Origin: Dirofilaria immitis
Taxonomy: Eukaryota > Nematoda > Chromadorea > Rhabditida > Onchocercidae
Length of the DNA: 64,000 bases
Assembly: GCA_024305405.1 (NCBI GenBank)
Contig: JAKNDB010000076.1
Location: 124,001-188,000 of the forward strand
Direction of reading: 5' to 3'
The position numbers and the translations under genes were made by a program. This document shows positions 1 to 13,983 of this stretch, piece by piece (position 1 is the first letter of the stretch; the number at the start of each line of letters is the position of its first letter). Under the pieces are notes generated by a model that saw only the letters and a program-made list of their open reading frames with translations, ran no database searches and was not told the DNA's origin.

Positions 1-97
1 ATACGTTTAATCGATTCATTAGTTGGATTCTGAATGTTTTAGATGATAGCATTTATAATTGATATTGTAATGAATTAATAAATTGATTATATTACAG

Positions 98-3000
98 TGG
101 TTGTAATGGATTTGTGTATGAAACGTGAACAAAAACTTCGCGTGGAAGGTAACATTGTAGAAGCGAATGCATTAAACACCGTTGGTTTCTCTGTAATGAA
201 TTTGATAGCAAAAGTGATGGATCTGCTGCAATCAAATGGTTTCTTTTCGGTTTGATCATTAAAAGATCTAGATCCTTGAATAAAAATTAAACTGTTTTTG
301 AAATGGAGGAAATTTCGATTAACTTTTGTTGTAGCATGATAAATTTGAAATTCAGAATAATGTTTAGAATGCATACATGTTGGAAGTTTGATACTGGAAG
401 CAGTAAAGGTATTAATGGATAAGGGATCAGATGATTGGGGAAGTTTGATATTATGTGCGGAAAGTATTCATGCATTAGTCGAGGAAGTACGATTAAAAAG
501 TGCGGGTTTGATCAATGTGGAACAACCGAAAACGCTAAACAAAACTGAAAACAAGCTGGATAAGAAGGAACATGCAACGAAGGTTACTTACTAAATTTCT
601 ACTATTTCCGCTATGCAGTTTAGAACAAGAAAGAATTTATAAGATCACATGCATTTGCATTTATTTTGAAAAAGAAAATAGAGAATTGTCCCATAAAATT
701 GTGTGATAATAATAAAAAGCTTGAATGAATAGTTTACTATTTGTGTTCTCATAACAATAAAAAGCTTGAATGAATAATTTACTACTTCGTGTACAAAATG
801 ATTGTTCATTAATCTAGTTAAGATTTTCAGACTGCGTCTATTGAATGAGTTTTCCACTAGAACATAATTTTACTATAACATTATATTGTAAAACAGATGG
901 AAATGATTTAAGCAAGTATAAGGTAGCGTAATATCATTTACTGAATATTGGTATTGGCGTTATTAAAATGATTTTATTGTCCGCTTGATTATAGCTTTTG
1001 TATTTCGTTCGAATATTCGATGTTTAAATGTTTTATAGCAAATCATTGTTGCAAATATTATTGACAAAATCTGTTTATCGTTTAGTTGGCGAGAGAAAGG
1101 AAAAAAGAAAATGGGAAGCTGTATTTGCAAAAAAACAGCAGGAAGCTAACGAAAAACGTAAATGTCGTGTGATGCAACGAACTGAATCGCAGATAGTTCT
1201 TCATTCTTCAGTAGTTCATCAAGCAGCGAATTATTTGAACGCTACAAATGTATTTCAAAAATTTCTTTCAAGATGATCATTCTATTTCTATTTTTTAATT
1301 TATTCATTTATTTATCTTTTCTCCCAATTTCTGTTGTGTATTATTACGCAACTATGAATTTTCACTTTATGTAAACTCGGTAAATGCTGTTGTGCATTCC
1401 TATAAAAACTGCTCGTTTCGTATCCATTTTCTCAAATCAGTAATCTTTTGTTGATTGATTGTTTTCAGAGAGACGGAAGTGCAGTATTAATGGCCGCAAA
1501 TAAATTTAAAAATCGTCAGGAGGAACGACGATGGCAAACAAAAAAACCCTCATATTAATGAGGAGACTAGCTCTTCATCTCAGTCAAATGTTTCAGATAC
1601 GAATTTTCATGGTATGGTGGTTTTCAAATGTTTCTATAAATATTTATCCTTACAATTCAATTTGGACGTCTGGGAATATCTTGGATGATTTATGGAACAA
1701 TAATCAAGCAATCCTGATAATGACAGAACGCAATATACATTATTAAAGTTGCATGTATTGAAAATTGTTTTAGGCATTCCTAACTTGCCTGATGATAAGA
1801 GATTCATCGGACCGATAAGAGCTGAAGCTTTAATGGAGGGATGCGAAGAATCTGATTCAAGCAATTCGACTACTTTACCAGTATTTCCGGTTTGTTACAA
1901 ATATGTATTTGATAAGGTTTTGGTTTTTTTTTTCATAGAAATTCTATTCGACGGCAAAAAATAATAATATGCAATTTTCGATTAATGATATAGATAAAAT
2001 AACGTAACGGGTCAGCAAAGTTCCGTGAGATATAGGCAGTATCTGTTACGATCGATTATAATGAGACGGAACAAATGACGGTTACTTAAGTGACTGGTAG
2101 TTAACTTCATTTGTTGAGACCCATAGGTTCCCAGATTGCTGGAAACTTTTTTCTGTTTTTATATTGAGGTTAAACACTCAGTCGAGAAAATTTTTGGTTC
2201 AAGCAAATGAAAGGAGTGAAAGCCATATCAGTGAAGTCAAGAATTTTGAATCATACATTACGAAAAACGAACATCGTTAAAGGTGCAACGAAATTCTAAT
2301 CACTGCTGTTTACAACGATCAAATTCCTTTCCATCATCTCTGACGGAAACGCCTACAAAGTGTTGTATATCGAGCCATATACGGAATGATGTTGGTGATT
2401 TTTATACCATTAATTACTTATTTCTGATCACTAGTTTAGCCGGATTTTTTGTTAACTCTTTGCTTTGAGTTGTTATTTGTGCTTAATCTCTGATTTTTAG
2501 GAAATTAAATCATCTTAGTTTTAGTTCACAAGATTTTTCTTTTCAAAATGTTTTTATGGTTTATCTGACAACAACTGTTTGTGTGTGTGTGTGTGTGTTT
2601 TTTTTTTTTTTTAAATTGGGTAACTACTAAAAGTGGCTATATGTCGATAGTTGCTTACTGCTCATCAAAAATAAAATTTTTTTGTATGGAAATCTCTAAT
2701 TCATAGGACATAACTTATTTCGCTTATATGTCGGGGATAGTTTTGGTTTTAGTAAAGTCATTGATTACAACAAGACTTTATTCATGAATTGGGAACTGAA
2801 AATTCACCTTTTATTATAGTATTATGATTTTCTTATTTCAAAGACATTAATATTCTGTTGCCATCTAAAAGAACTCATCTTTTTTCAGCTCCTGTAATTC
2901 GGGAAGCTGACTCTCCGAGACTCATCAGTAACATTCCGAGGCAGACAGTAACATCTTCATGCTTGTCAACTTTTGTCGAGATCTCCAGTTCGTCCCAAAG

Positions 3001-6000
3001 ATCTCAGCCAGATATCAATTCAATAAGTACTGTGAATTCGATTAAAGCAAAGTAGGTTCTGCAATAATTTTATTAAAATTTCATGGTCGCGCTTCATAGA
3101 TATGTATTTTTTTCCAAATTTTGCTAACATTTCTCCTAAAAATTTTTTTAGTGGGTGATGCATGGAATCATATTTTTAGGTTTGTAGTTCCGTTAGCTCA
3201 AAAGTATGATAATTTAAATTTTGCGAAGATTCGAAAAGCTGGTACGAAGTTAAATGAGAGTGCCGTTGAAAAATCACGATCAAGGAAGAAGTATGTTCAT
3301 TCGAATATCTTATATGAAATTTGCGGATCTTTATATGTTTTAGAAATATTTCTCATTGTGCATTATTGAATGCTTTTTTCATATGCTTGAAGTTCCTGTT
3401 TTTAATTCATAAGACTGTCTAAACACAATTTGAGAATTTATTTTAGAAATGTACGTTTTCTTGCCGAGAGTGAATATTCTGTATTCGAAATACCAAGTGA
3501 TCCAAATACAACAGCGGCAAGTTTTTTCAGGTTATAAATATTGTTATCGCTATATTTCGAAGATATGTCCCATGTTTAAATTTTTTCAGGAAGTTTTGGG
3601 TATTATCAGAGTTCCTGATTATCATAAGAAATATACGCGGGGATCAGTAATTATGCCAGAGTTGAGTTGCTAAAGTATTTTTTCTTCGAAAAGCCTTATG
3701 TAAATATTTTATAAGGTTATTCAAAATTGGATATAGATTTCTGAGTATTCGTATACTACTCATCCAAAATCGATCTAGAAAGTCGAGAGTGGTATATGTT
3801 CGGGATGTTCGAATGATGTGTAACGAGCGCTGAAAATTGGTTAGGAGTACCAATGACATTCGTCTTGTTCATTTCTTTTCGTTTATTTGTTTCGCTTTCT
3901 TTTTTCATTTGTTAGAACAGTACATCTATATGACAATATGATAATATACATATGGCCTAGAAGAGTGCCACTCAAGATTTCGATCGGAAGTATTTTCGGT
4001 AGATATGCTTAGTACTGAGTACCTTATAATATTAAAATATAATATAATAAGATCTTTGAAGTATAACAGTAACAATCTCAGATTCTGCTGATTATCAAAA
4101 ATACATGAAATGTTGAAATTGAGCCAAAAATAAATTTGGTTATTGGATCTCGATAATATGGACGAGTAATTTTACAATCTGCGTTTTTATTTTATAGTAT
4201 TTTAGGAAGAGGTAAGAAAGAAACAAATGGAAAATCTATCTCCTCGTGAATACGACTTTTTCGTAAGTTTGTTGTTTGGTAAGATAGATTTCTTTTGGAA
4301 AGATATGATTTAGAATACGGGTGATTTCCTGACGTCGGTTTCGTTGTTGTGTTGTAAATAAGTATGCAAAGTTTTAGTATCTCATTTTAATTTTAGCCAT
4401 ACTAACACAGTAAGAGTAGAGAAAAAGTTATCGCTTACTGAAATGTAATATGATGTGCAATTCATCCAATTTAATAATCCTTACTGTGTTAGTATGACTC
4501 AAATCATATTTTGGAAGATTATTTCATTTTATTTCTGATATTCATTTGATTCTTTTTGTAGCTTGGACCAACTATATCGCGACCAATTGGTAGTGTCAAT
4601 GCTCGTTCCTTCTGTGAAAGTTGTGAATTTGTACGCGGAGACATATGTAATTGGTGGGTTTCTATTTTCTTTTATAAGAAATGCATTTCTTATTCCCTTC
4701 TATTCTTTTTCTAGGCTTATTGTGGGTTCAAGATTTGATCGCTTTAATGAGAATGTCTTCAACGTGAAAAAAGTGGTTGTCCGAAAACTCATCTGTCTCG
4801 TGCCAATTATCCTCCAATTCATTTCAGGTTGTGTATTTTCCAATATCTTCTGGGATTGATGAATATTTTCATACTTAGGTTCAAAGACTTACTTTTTCTG
4901 TTTCATGATGATGATACATTTGTCATAGATTGTTATTGATAAATATCTTTTAATTAAAATTATTGTTTAGGATATTATCTGATGCTTTGACACATATTTT
5001 TATTAACGTCTCTAGTCTGAAGATTTTCTTAGCCGTTGGTGAGGATTGGATCGTGAAGAAGTCAATGATGCCTGAAGAGTTTACGTCATTTATACGGAGA
5101 TTTGCCGTAAGAATCTTCTTTTGTCTATTTCAAATTTAAGATTTCCTTTAAAAGAATTATCTAGCTGCAGAGAATCGATTCAAATATAATTAAGTTCAGT
5201 CATTTTTCTTCGGCGTCTCACTTTACTTGAGTCGAAGCATGATATGGGTCGAAGCATGTATATTGTTAAAACTCCTTAATATCTTGGGATATTTGAGATA
5301 ACGTCTAATTAATCCGTCTTATTTTTAAAATTACTGAAATTTTCTGCATTTTTAGGGTATTCTATACGAACTTTACGTTAAGGAGTACATGTTGGAACAT
5401 ACAAAGGAAATGGAGTTTATGGAAGATTCAGGAAAAATTAAAACTGGTTATGCTTATGTCGAGATGCCAAGTGTCATATTATTCACTGTTCCTTCCGCAA
5501 GTTTTTCATCTGTTATTTAGTTATGTATTTTATACTTAGCGAGTGGTCCCTGCAAGATGGCAGTGAAAGTCGTTGATAGGATTTTCTGCATTCCATGCAT
5601 ATATTCTTCCGAAAAGCCAAGAAGTAACACTGTAAGCTGAAAAAAATGCTTAGTGAAGATCTACATAAAAGATGTTTTAGGTCAGTGATTCTGATACGGA
5701 GGTGAAATGTGCTTTTTATAATAGTGCAATTAGAGAACTGGTTCAGAATTGGGATACAACTTCCAGGAGGTGATTTTCATTTTTCTCAGATTCATTCAAA
5801 GTAGTTGTAAGAGAAATTATGTTCTACATGGCATGTAGATTATTCCTATCTTTTGATACGTTTTCTCGGCTTATATTTGTATTTGTTCACTTGTCTGGTT
5901 TTTCATTTTAAAATTCAATTTACTAGATTCATATACAATTTCAGCATTTTCTTATGTCGAAAAGGATAAAAAAATAAAATTTGTTCATTTTAGATCAGAT

Positions 6001-6227
6001 ATATTCACCAACTGAATATAGTATTTTAATAATAAAGAAAAAGACTTGTTCATTTCAGCCCCTACTATCATAATGCTACAAAGCAGTGTATAGAATTGAG
6101 ATTAATTGATTGGCGGCAAATATGTATTAATGAAAATGCAATCAGTAACAGCAGTATGATTACCGTTTTAATGAAACATCTAATGGAAGAATGGGGTATA
6201 TGTATGGCACCTGTAAACCGTCCTTAA
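98..6227 (+). CDS. 3' part of a 19-exon gene of unknown family
   Basis: I do not recognise this protein. Exons, with splice phases that join: 98-238, 368-582, about 1086-1249, 1469-1611, 1774-1889, 2182-2394, 2889-3051, 3180-3290, 3447-3530, 3590-3646, 3737-3791, 4206-4262, 4562-4653, 4715-4827, 4971-5106, 5356-5500, 5540-5631, 5681-5769, 6059-6227 (stop TAA). About 780 codons are visible and the start is outside the window. Early exons are helical and charged (HALVEEVRLKSAG, ERKEKRKWEAVFAKKQQEAN). The middle is Ser/Thr/Asn-rich and looks disordered. Later exons look folded, with a Cys-rich stretch (FCESCEFVRGDICNW, exon 13) followed by SGCPKTHL (exon 14). Three frame breaks occur: an extra A in 1540-1546, a missing A near 2263-2267, and a missing base at 4757-4763. 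Exon 3's start and the exon 2 donor are uncertain. T/A-ending codons and phase agreement make a real gene very likely. Confidence 0.75.
2578..2612. repeat. (TG)n microsatellite followed by a T run
   Basis: About ten TG units run directly into about fifteen T in the intron between exons 6 and 7 of the first gene. Length is likely variable between individuals and prone to assembly error. Confidence 0.9.
4398..4496. repeat. 17-bp perfect inverted repeat, small MITE-like element
   Basis: Arms at 4398-4414 (CATACTAACACAGTAAG) and 4480-4496 are exact reverse complements separated by 65 bases. The unit sits in the intron between exons 12 and 13 of the first gene. A short terminal-inverted-repeat element is the simplest reading. 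No clear target-site duplication is visible, so a structured intronic element remains possible. Confidence 0.6.
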
Positions 6228-9200
6228 TTTTTACAGTTTTTTCAATTTCTCTGCATTTGCAATAGTTTCTTTTCATTGTGCGAATTGAGCGTCTTATTTT
6301 CAGTGATAATTTTTTGACAATTTTTTCATGTCGTTTTTTTGTGTGTTTCATAGTAATAAATGATAATTGCGGGTTTATGGCTGGTAAAAAACTTTTTGAT
6401 GTTAAATGAACGTTACATGTATTTAATTCATGTCTGAATATTTCTTGTTTGCATTTGAATTATTGTATATCATTTAATCAAGTTTTTAATGAAGTGTTTT
6501 CCTTTGCGCTTTTGCTTTTCTTTGGAAAATTGGTCCTATAACTTCGTAAAGCGTTAGTGGTAGTAAAGAATCAAGTTTGGTATTGAAGCTCAATTTTAAA
6601 ATACGAATGATCAACGAAGAAGCATGGTTGCGAATAGGTCTGGTCCGCAAGGAATAAATGATCGAAAAAATCTTGTTTTATTAAGGAAGCATTTAGTCTT
6701 TTGAATTTATATTTTAGTTTTATTGTTAATTTTATTGCCATTTATTTATCGTAATTAATTTTGTTTGCGTCGTTTATTTTGCTCTGTTATCATTGAAACT
6801 ATGCGTTTTATCAGAACTATGCATTTTGTGTTGCTTTTTTGCCTAAGTAATTAAAAGTTGGAATTATTTGCATTACTAAGTTATCCAGTGATTTTTATAT
6901 GTCATTTGTGCTAGCATATATGCCAGTTGCAGTTATTTATTGAATATTCGATAAGAACTTTTGGAATCATCCCGTTATAAATCATGCAATTGGAATAATT
7001 TACGATAAGTTGGATCATTTGTATCTGACGTTCGTTTCGTAATACGATATCATCGTTTCGATAATTTCGCACATCACGCGAGTTTTTCTTTTCGCTTCCA
7101 TATGGGCCAAGGTTTTCTATTTATTTCCTACCTTAGCCACCAAAAACAAATGGATCTCATATCTTGGAATGCGTGTGACGTTTGGTAGTTCGGTATTCTT
7201 TTTTCTCAGCAATCAGGATTATAGCAAATGCTGATGTCTAAGGTTTTTCTTTATGATCAAGTTTGTGGTCATCATGAGTGTCTAAATTATCCAGGGGCGA
7301 TATGATATGGTGACACGACGACGGTGAAATGCGAAATTTTTCGAAGCGTTGATGTCTTACTCGTTATTTAATTTTGATATTACCAGTGATAATCGTGATG
7401 TCGGTGGTCGTCATAAGAAGAATCGATTGTTTTTGTCTATTAGGAGTAACATGACATAAATTAATAAATGAAGGTGGGAAAATAATTGCAAGGAAATACT
7501 AGCAGCAATAGAAATTGATTGATTGGTAGAGTAAGTCGATTGATGAAATACATTAGATTAGTATTAATCTGTGAGGGGAGGCTGATTGTCGGTTTGCAAG
7601 GGAATATTAGTTGAATTAAATCAAGGAGATGCTAGCAAGCGAAGGGATAAGTGATAGCAAGAATCTTAGGTAGACTAAATAGGTGAAAGTTTTTAGGGTG
7701 ATGAGGTGAACAAGGAATAAAATTTGTTATTGATGATGAGTGTTGTGAAACAAAATTGCATCAGTGATATCAATGGTTTAAAAATAAGAGGATAAATGTT
7801 TAATAGCATTTACCAAGGAAATATCTGGTTAATGATGTGTTGAATAAAATGATAAAATGTTGATTATTACCGATTATTAATTGATAGTCCAGTACTAACT
7901 GATTTGTAAATATTAATATGATGAAATCGTTTATTAATAATATACCTGAATTGCTTCTACAGCAGGCGTAAGATGAGATATCGGTCATTGTGGTAAGGGA
8001 GAAAAGTAATTGTGATGGTTAATGAATTGGTTTGGAAAGTTTGGGGAGGAGGTTCTCTCAAGTTTTTAAAAAAATGATATGAAAAGGGCGTAATAGTATG
8101 AATATTATAATTGCGGGAAATATTATCAAATTGTTGCGAGATGTATAAATCTAAAATCAACAGAAAACTAAGAGATTTATGATTATAATTGCGGGAACGG
8201 ATGACTTAATAAAAATTTTAATGAAAATGGTGAGTAGTTTAATATCTTAGCGATAAAATGGAAAATAATTTGCTATCGGATGACTGATAGTGGAGATTAG
8301 GTATGTAATTGTGTATTATCACATGTATGCGATATATATATATATATATGTTGAAGCACAAAAAAGGGATGCTTCAGTAACTTTTTAGTCAAGTCTGGAA
8401 ATGGATACAGAGAACTAGTAATAGTGATAAGAAATATTTGACAAAACTTATTGATTCATCTAATTTTTATCTTATCATTTATTCCAGTATTTTAAAATAC
8501 TCGATAATTGAACAACTAAACCAATAAATCAAGTAATTTGTTGTGAACATTAAGTGATCAAGCAAATCATTAGTAACGCATTATTAATGGATGGATCAGT
8601 CACTATTTATGTTTCATTATTAAATAAACAATCAATCAATAAATCAAAAAATTAATTAATTGCATTCAATAAATAATGTATTTGCAATCATTAATTAGCT
8701 TATCAACGAATTCTTATTAATCAATCAAGCATTTTTGGGATGCTTTTAATTAATTTAAACAAAGAAAAATGAGGAGTTTCAGTTTCGATTAGTGATAAGT
8801 CATTCGTGATAACTCATCTGATAAAGGAAAAATTTCCTATTATGATATACTTTTATACTGGTAAATCTATGGACTTCTTTTTCTTTTCATGCTAAAAAAA
8901 TAGCGTAATTAATCTCAAAAAAATCTTATAGTGGTAATATTTAGTATCATTTATTTATTCATATCATAATTATTACGAAATAAAAAGTTACTACATTTTT
9001 TTCGGCTTCACTATCATAGTTATCATTCATTCATTTTACTACATTGATCAAATGTCTAATTTTATACCTTTTGTGCTTTCTTTCACAACTTTTCATCCTT
9101 CCATTTAACAAAAAAAGTTGTAAGCAATTTACGTCGAACATTCTGCTGTGCAAAAGAAATGTTCTTTTTCTTTAATAAAAAATGTAAAAACATTTTCTTT

Positions 9201-11201
9201 TCGTTTCTTTCGTACTTTTTTTCAGTCATTTAGGTACATATTTTGAATATTTGATTGAAAAAACGATAAAGAAAAACAAAAAGGACGATAAAAAATTAAT
9301 TTCATAGAATTAATTGTGAATTTAATGATAGCAAATTTTAACTATCATAGTAAATATCAATTGGCAGCATTAATGATATGATAGGGAAAGAAAAAGATAA
9401 AAGGAAAAAGAACCAGTTTTATGGTAATATTAATTCAGGCCATCTATTTACTTTAATTAATTATATATATATATATATATGATTTATCAGTTTATTTCCT
9501 ATAACCAATTTTATCGTCCAATTTCGTCGCAACTTTCTTTTCTTACCTTTATCTTTGATTTATTCATTTTTTTTATTTCTTAATTTTTACGTGTTTTGGT
9601 TGTTTTAATAAATGAAAAGGAAAGAAAAAGAGAAAGAAAGAAAAGAATATGTTATCATTTTCTAGAATAATTTTTCATACTTTTCAACCATTTAAACCAA
9701 CTAATTAATTAATGATCAGTTTGGAAATTTTTTACCTTTTTAATATACACGCATTCGGTGTATACTATATTTTTGGAAATTGTACATTTTCATCCTTCTC
9801 CTTCCTTTTACCTTTCTTCTTACTTTTCTCTCTCTCTCTCTCTCTCTCTCCTTCCTTTCTCTTTTTCATTATTTGAATGATGCAAATTATTTTAATAAAT
9901 ATCCCTAACATTATCTTAATAACCCCATTTTAACTAAATCAATTTAATTTGTTTCAGCTTAATTTTAAATCATTTCAAATTTTAATAAAGAAATTTGTAA
10001 TGAAAAAATAATTCGAAACTTTAAAATCACTATTAATTAATATTAGTTTGTTTGTTAAAATAACGAAAGGATTGAAAGATAAAAATTAAAAATAAAAATA
10101 TAATAATTGAACTGACCAAATATGTTTCTTTTGTAAAAAAAATTTCAAAGCAAAGATATTTTTAATTTCGTTATAATATTAAAATTTGATTAAATTAATA
10201 ATTTTTAGAAATATGAATGAGAAAACAGCGAATACTATAAAGCTGATAAGTAAATAATCTGAGAATAATAATCATTTGCCTCCAAGTTGGCTTTTTGCTT
10301 TAATTGTTTCAATTTTAATTAATAAATATGATTGAGACTCATGAATAAACAATAATAATTATTGATTTAAGTTTAACCTGTTGTAAATTATTTTAATTAT
10401 AATTGATTTATAATTTAACAAGCATAAAAAAGACATTTTAGAATTAATAATGACAATAATAAAATTACTGAATTAGTATTAGTTTAGCGTAATTAATTTC
10501 ATTTTAATTTAGTAAACAAAATTTGGTTGCAAAATCGTTTTAATTAAAAAATTACAGCAAATTAGAGCAATTAATTAGACACACATATACACACACATAC
10601 AAACACACAACACATTTTTTTTAAAACACACGATTTAAACACATTCATTTCTCGAAGATTTGAAATTTCCCTTAATTTTCTGTAATTTTATTTTCTTTTC
10701 TTTTATCATTTCGAATTTATTAATCAGTTAATCAATTCATTGTAGTTAAAAATTAAGTTAATTTTTTCATTATAAAACGGAAGCCTTCTTTTTATTCAAA
10801 CATTTTTTCAAACTTTTTTTTGATTGTAAAATGAAATATTAAAAAATAATAGTTATTTGTAGAAAAGATAATAAAATATTTAATTAGAAAGCAATAATAA
10901 TACATTTTTATTTATATCCTAGCAAATTTCGACAAATCGGAAAATTACCAGTTATCATGTTATTGATATATTTTATTTCATTATTTCGAATTACGCGTAC
11001 AGGGTTTGTTATTTTCACTTTAAATTTAAGACATTCAATTTACTACTTTTTGGTTAAGAAATTGATTAATGATAACAATTATTATTTAAGCATTAATTAA
11101 TGATTAAATTATGAATTTATTCTTTTCTTTTTTAAGCATTTTTTAAAACATATATATAAATGGATTTTCTTAGAAAATTCAAGAATAAATCACAATTTTA
11201 G
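6228..11201. other. Intergenic region, first 2 kb G-skewed
   Basis: I find no convincing exon in these 5 kb. From about 6500 to 8300 the plus strand carries far more G than C, with many GATG, GTGA and AAGG words, unlike the C/T-rich sequence after about 9000. Short TA runs occur at about 8332-8349 and 9463-9480, and a (TC)n run at about 9826-9851. Upstream exons of the carboxypeptidase (signal peptide, propeptide) may lie here, but I could not identify them. Confidence 0.6.
6355..6360 (+). promoter_or_regulatory. Candidate polyadenylation signal of the first gene
   Basis: A canonical AATAAA lies about 130 bases after the TAA stop of the gene ending at 6227. In this AT-rich sequence the hexamer occurs often by chance, so only its position supports it. 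Confidence 0.35.
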
Positions 11202-12039
11202 ATATTTAGAATCAGATTTTGATTTCAACAAATATCACAGTTTAGAAGAATATGAAAATTATTTGGAAAACATAGCCAGATCATTTCCGGATATGGTACA
11301 ATTGCAAATTATTGGATATACACATGAATTAAGGCGGTTGCTTTGCCTAAAAGTATTTAATTATTTTAAAAAATTTGAAAAATAAAAATAAGAAAAATCT
11401 GTTATTGATAGTTCTCATTGAAATTGAATAAAATTTTGAGTTTCAGTAATAGAAAAAAATGACAAATAGTTCTTCCTATTTCATTCATTATTTCAGAAAC
11501 AAAAATAAAAAGAAGGAAAAGTACCTTTTGCTGACCTAAAATATAGTATACAAAAAATACTGTATTACAATAAAAATTGTCACTTCAAAATTGTATGATG
11601 TTTCTTATTAATTAAATTTTACTATTTTTTTGCTTTTATTTTATTTTTCTTTTGAGTGATAAAATTTATCAGATAAAAAGTTGAAAAAAGAGAAAAAAGA
11701 ATGGAAATATGAAGAAAGATAAATGGGATGAAATTTTGTCGGATAATAAAAATTTGAATGAATAATCCTGAAATTGATTGATAAATCAACTGTCGCAAAG
11801 AACAGATATATTATAGGAGGAAAAATAAATAATAGAAAAAGAAATATACGTATATTTTAAATTTTATCGTCAATCATTTCTTGCATTTATAATTAATTCC
11901 GCCTTATGATCGGTAATCCGATACGAGAAACTGATAAGCGTATCGTTTGGATTGATGGTGGTAATCATGCACGAGAATGGCCAGCATTTCATACAGCTAT
12001 TTTTTTCATCCATCAGGTATAATTTTGATTAGAAATGCT

Positions 12040-12070
<31 letters not shown>

Positions 12071-12074
12071 AATG

Positions 12075-12152
<78 letters not shown>

Positions 12153-13845
12153 GTAATAATAACAATGAATAATAACAGCAATAATAATGAGAATAATAAA
12201 ATTGATAATGAAAATTAGAGAATGATTAAATTAATACATGTCAATAAATATTGCATCGATATTTCGTTTAAGTACTATCTATCAGCAAATGTATTTAAAT
12301 TAAAATATTTATTGTAATAATAAAATAGTGGAAACAAAAAAGGAAATGTTAATAATAAGCTAAAAAGAAATGATCGGCAATTGAATATGAAGAAAAAATA
12401 TGTATATATAGAGGCTTCATATATAAACGATTAAGTGTATATTAATTATTTTTTCGGAATAATCAATATATATTTATCATGTGCAAATTTTTTTATAGCT
12501 TGTAACAAATTATGGGAAAGATCCAGAAATTACGAAATATATTGACAAATTGAATTTTTATATACTACCGATACTTAATCCAGATGGTTTCGTATTTTCT
12601 CAGACATCAAAATCTGATTTGGTATGATTACAAATTATTTTTTCTTTTCTCGAAAATTTAATCCAAGGAACTGTTTTTCATATTTTGATCAATTTTAAAT
12701 AATTATTTGAATTTGAGATAAAGTATATAATAATCATAAAGTTTACTTAGTAATTAAAAGATACGGTAAAGCTCTATCAGTTATGAATAAATAATTCTAT
12801 TTCAATAATATTTACAATTTTTTTCACTTATTCAACTACATTGTTAATCTTGATTTAATTCTTGATGGTTAGTTAAAGATGAATACCGGATTAATCAAAA
12901 TAGTGTTTTTACTTAGAATACTTGGATAATTTTTTACTTAAAATACTTAAGCTTCCGTCAATTTTATTTTTTCATTATATCATTTTTAGATCAGGCAATG
13001 GAGAAAAAATCGTGCTCCGGAAAATTGCACCGGTAGTTTAGCATTTCGAAAAAATTTATGTTGTGAAGGAGTTGATCTTAACCGAAATTATAATTTCGAT
13101 TTTCGTCAAACTTTTTATCCATTTAATAATCCATGTTCCGATGAATATCAAGGACCATTTCCATTTAGTGAACCGGAATCACAGTAAAATCATTTTACTT
13201 CAATATTGATTCCTTTTCTCGATCAACTAAATTATTTTTCTTAACAATTAATAATTTCGTAACATTCTGCAATTATGAAAATTGATAATTTAATGTTTAT
13301 AATACTTTAGATTTCGATTATTTTAAGCCTAATGAAGCTTCTATTTTATTTGAATTTTTTTAAATGAAAATTATTTAGAGCAGTGCGAGATTTTATTACA
13401 TCAAATGAATTACGAGGTAAAACGGATGCCGTTATCAGTCTACATACACATGGGCAACTTATCATCCTTCCGTATAATCATCGTCGTAAAACCTATCCAA
13501 CCGATTATGCTGATCTGGTTTAATTTCAGAAAATTACAAACCCAAAACTTTTCAAAAAATTCAAAATTTATTTAAAAATTAACAAAAATTCTGAATTATT
13601 TTCCAAATTAAAATTTTAAGGTTTTATAAAATTCAAATCATAGCTTTGTTTCTAACTTAAATTTATAAAATTTATATAAAAATTTTACTTGTAGTTTTTT
13701 AATAATTATATTAATAACTTCATTATCTTTACAGATGGCTGTAGCTCGAAAAGCGAAAAATGCAATAAAAAGCTTAGTGGACATGAATATAATATTGGTA
13801 CTGCTGCTGATATGCTTGGTAACATTTTGACTTGGTAATAATAAC

Positions 13846-13940
<95 letters not shown>

Positions 13941-13950
13941 TAATAATAAC

Positions 13951-13983
<33 letters not shown>

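Noticed and set aside
4740..4830. Reading exon 14 in one uninterrupted frame ending LICLVPIILQFIS
   Set aside because: Its second half uses C-ending codons unlike the gene. The alternative frame (SGCPKTHLSRANYPP) has normal codon use and gives the right phase for the next exon.
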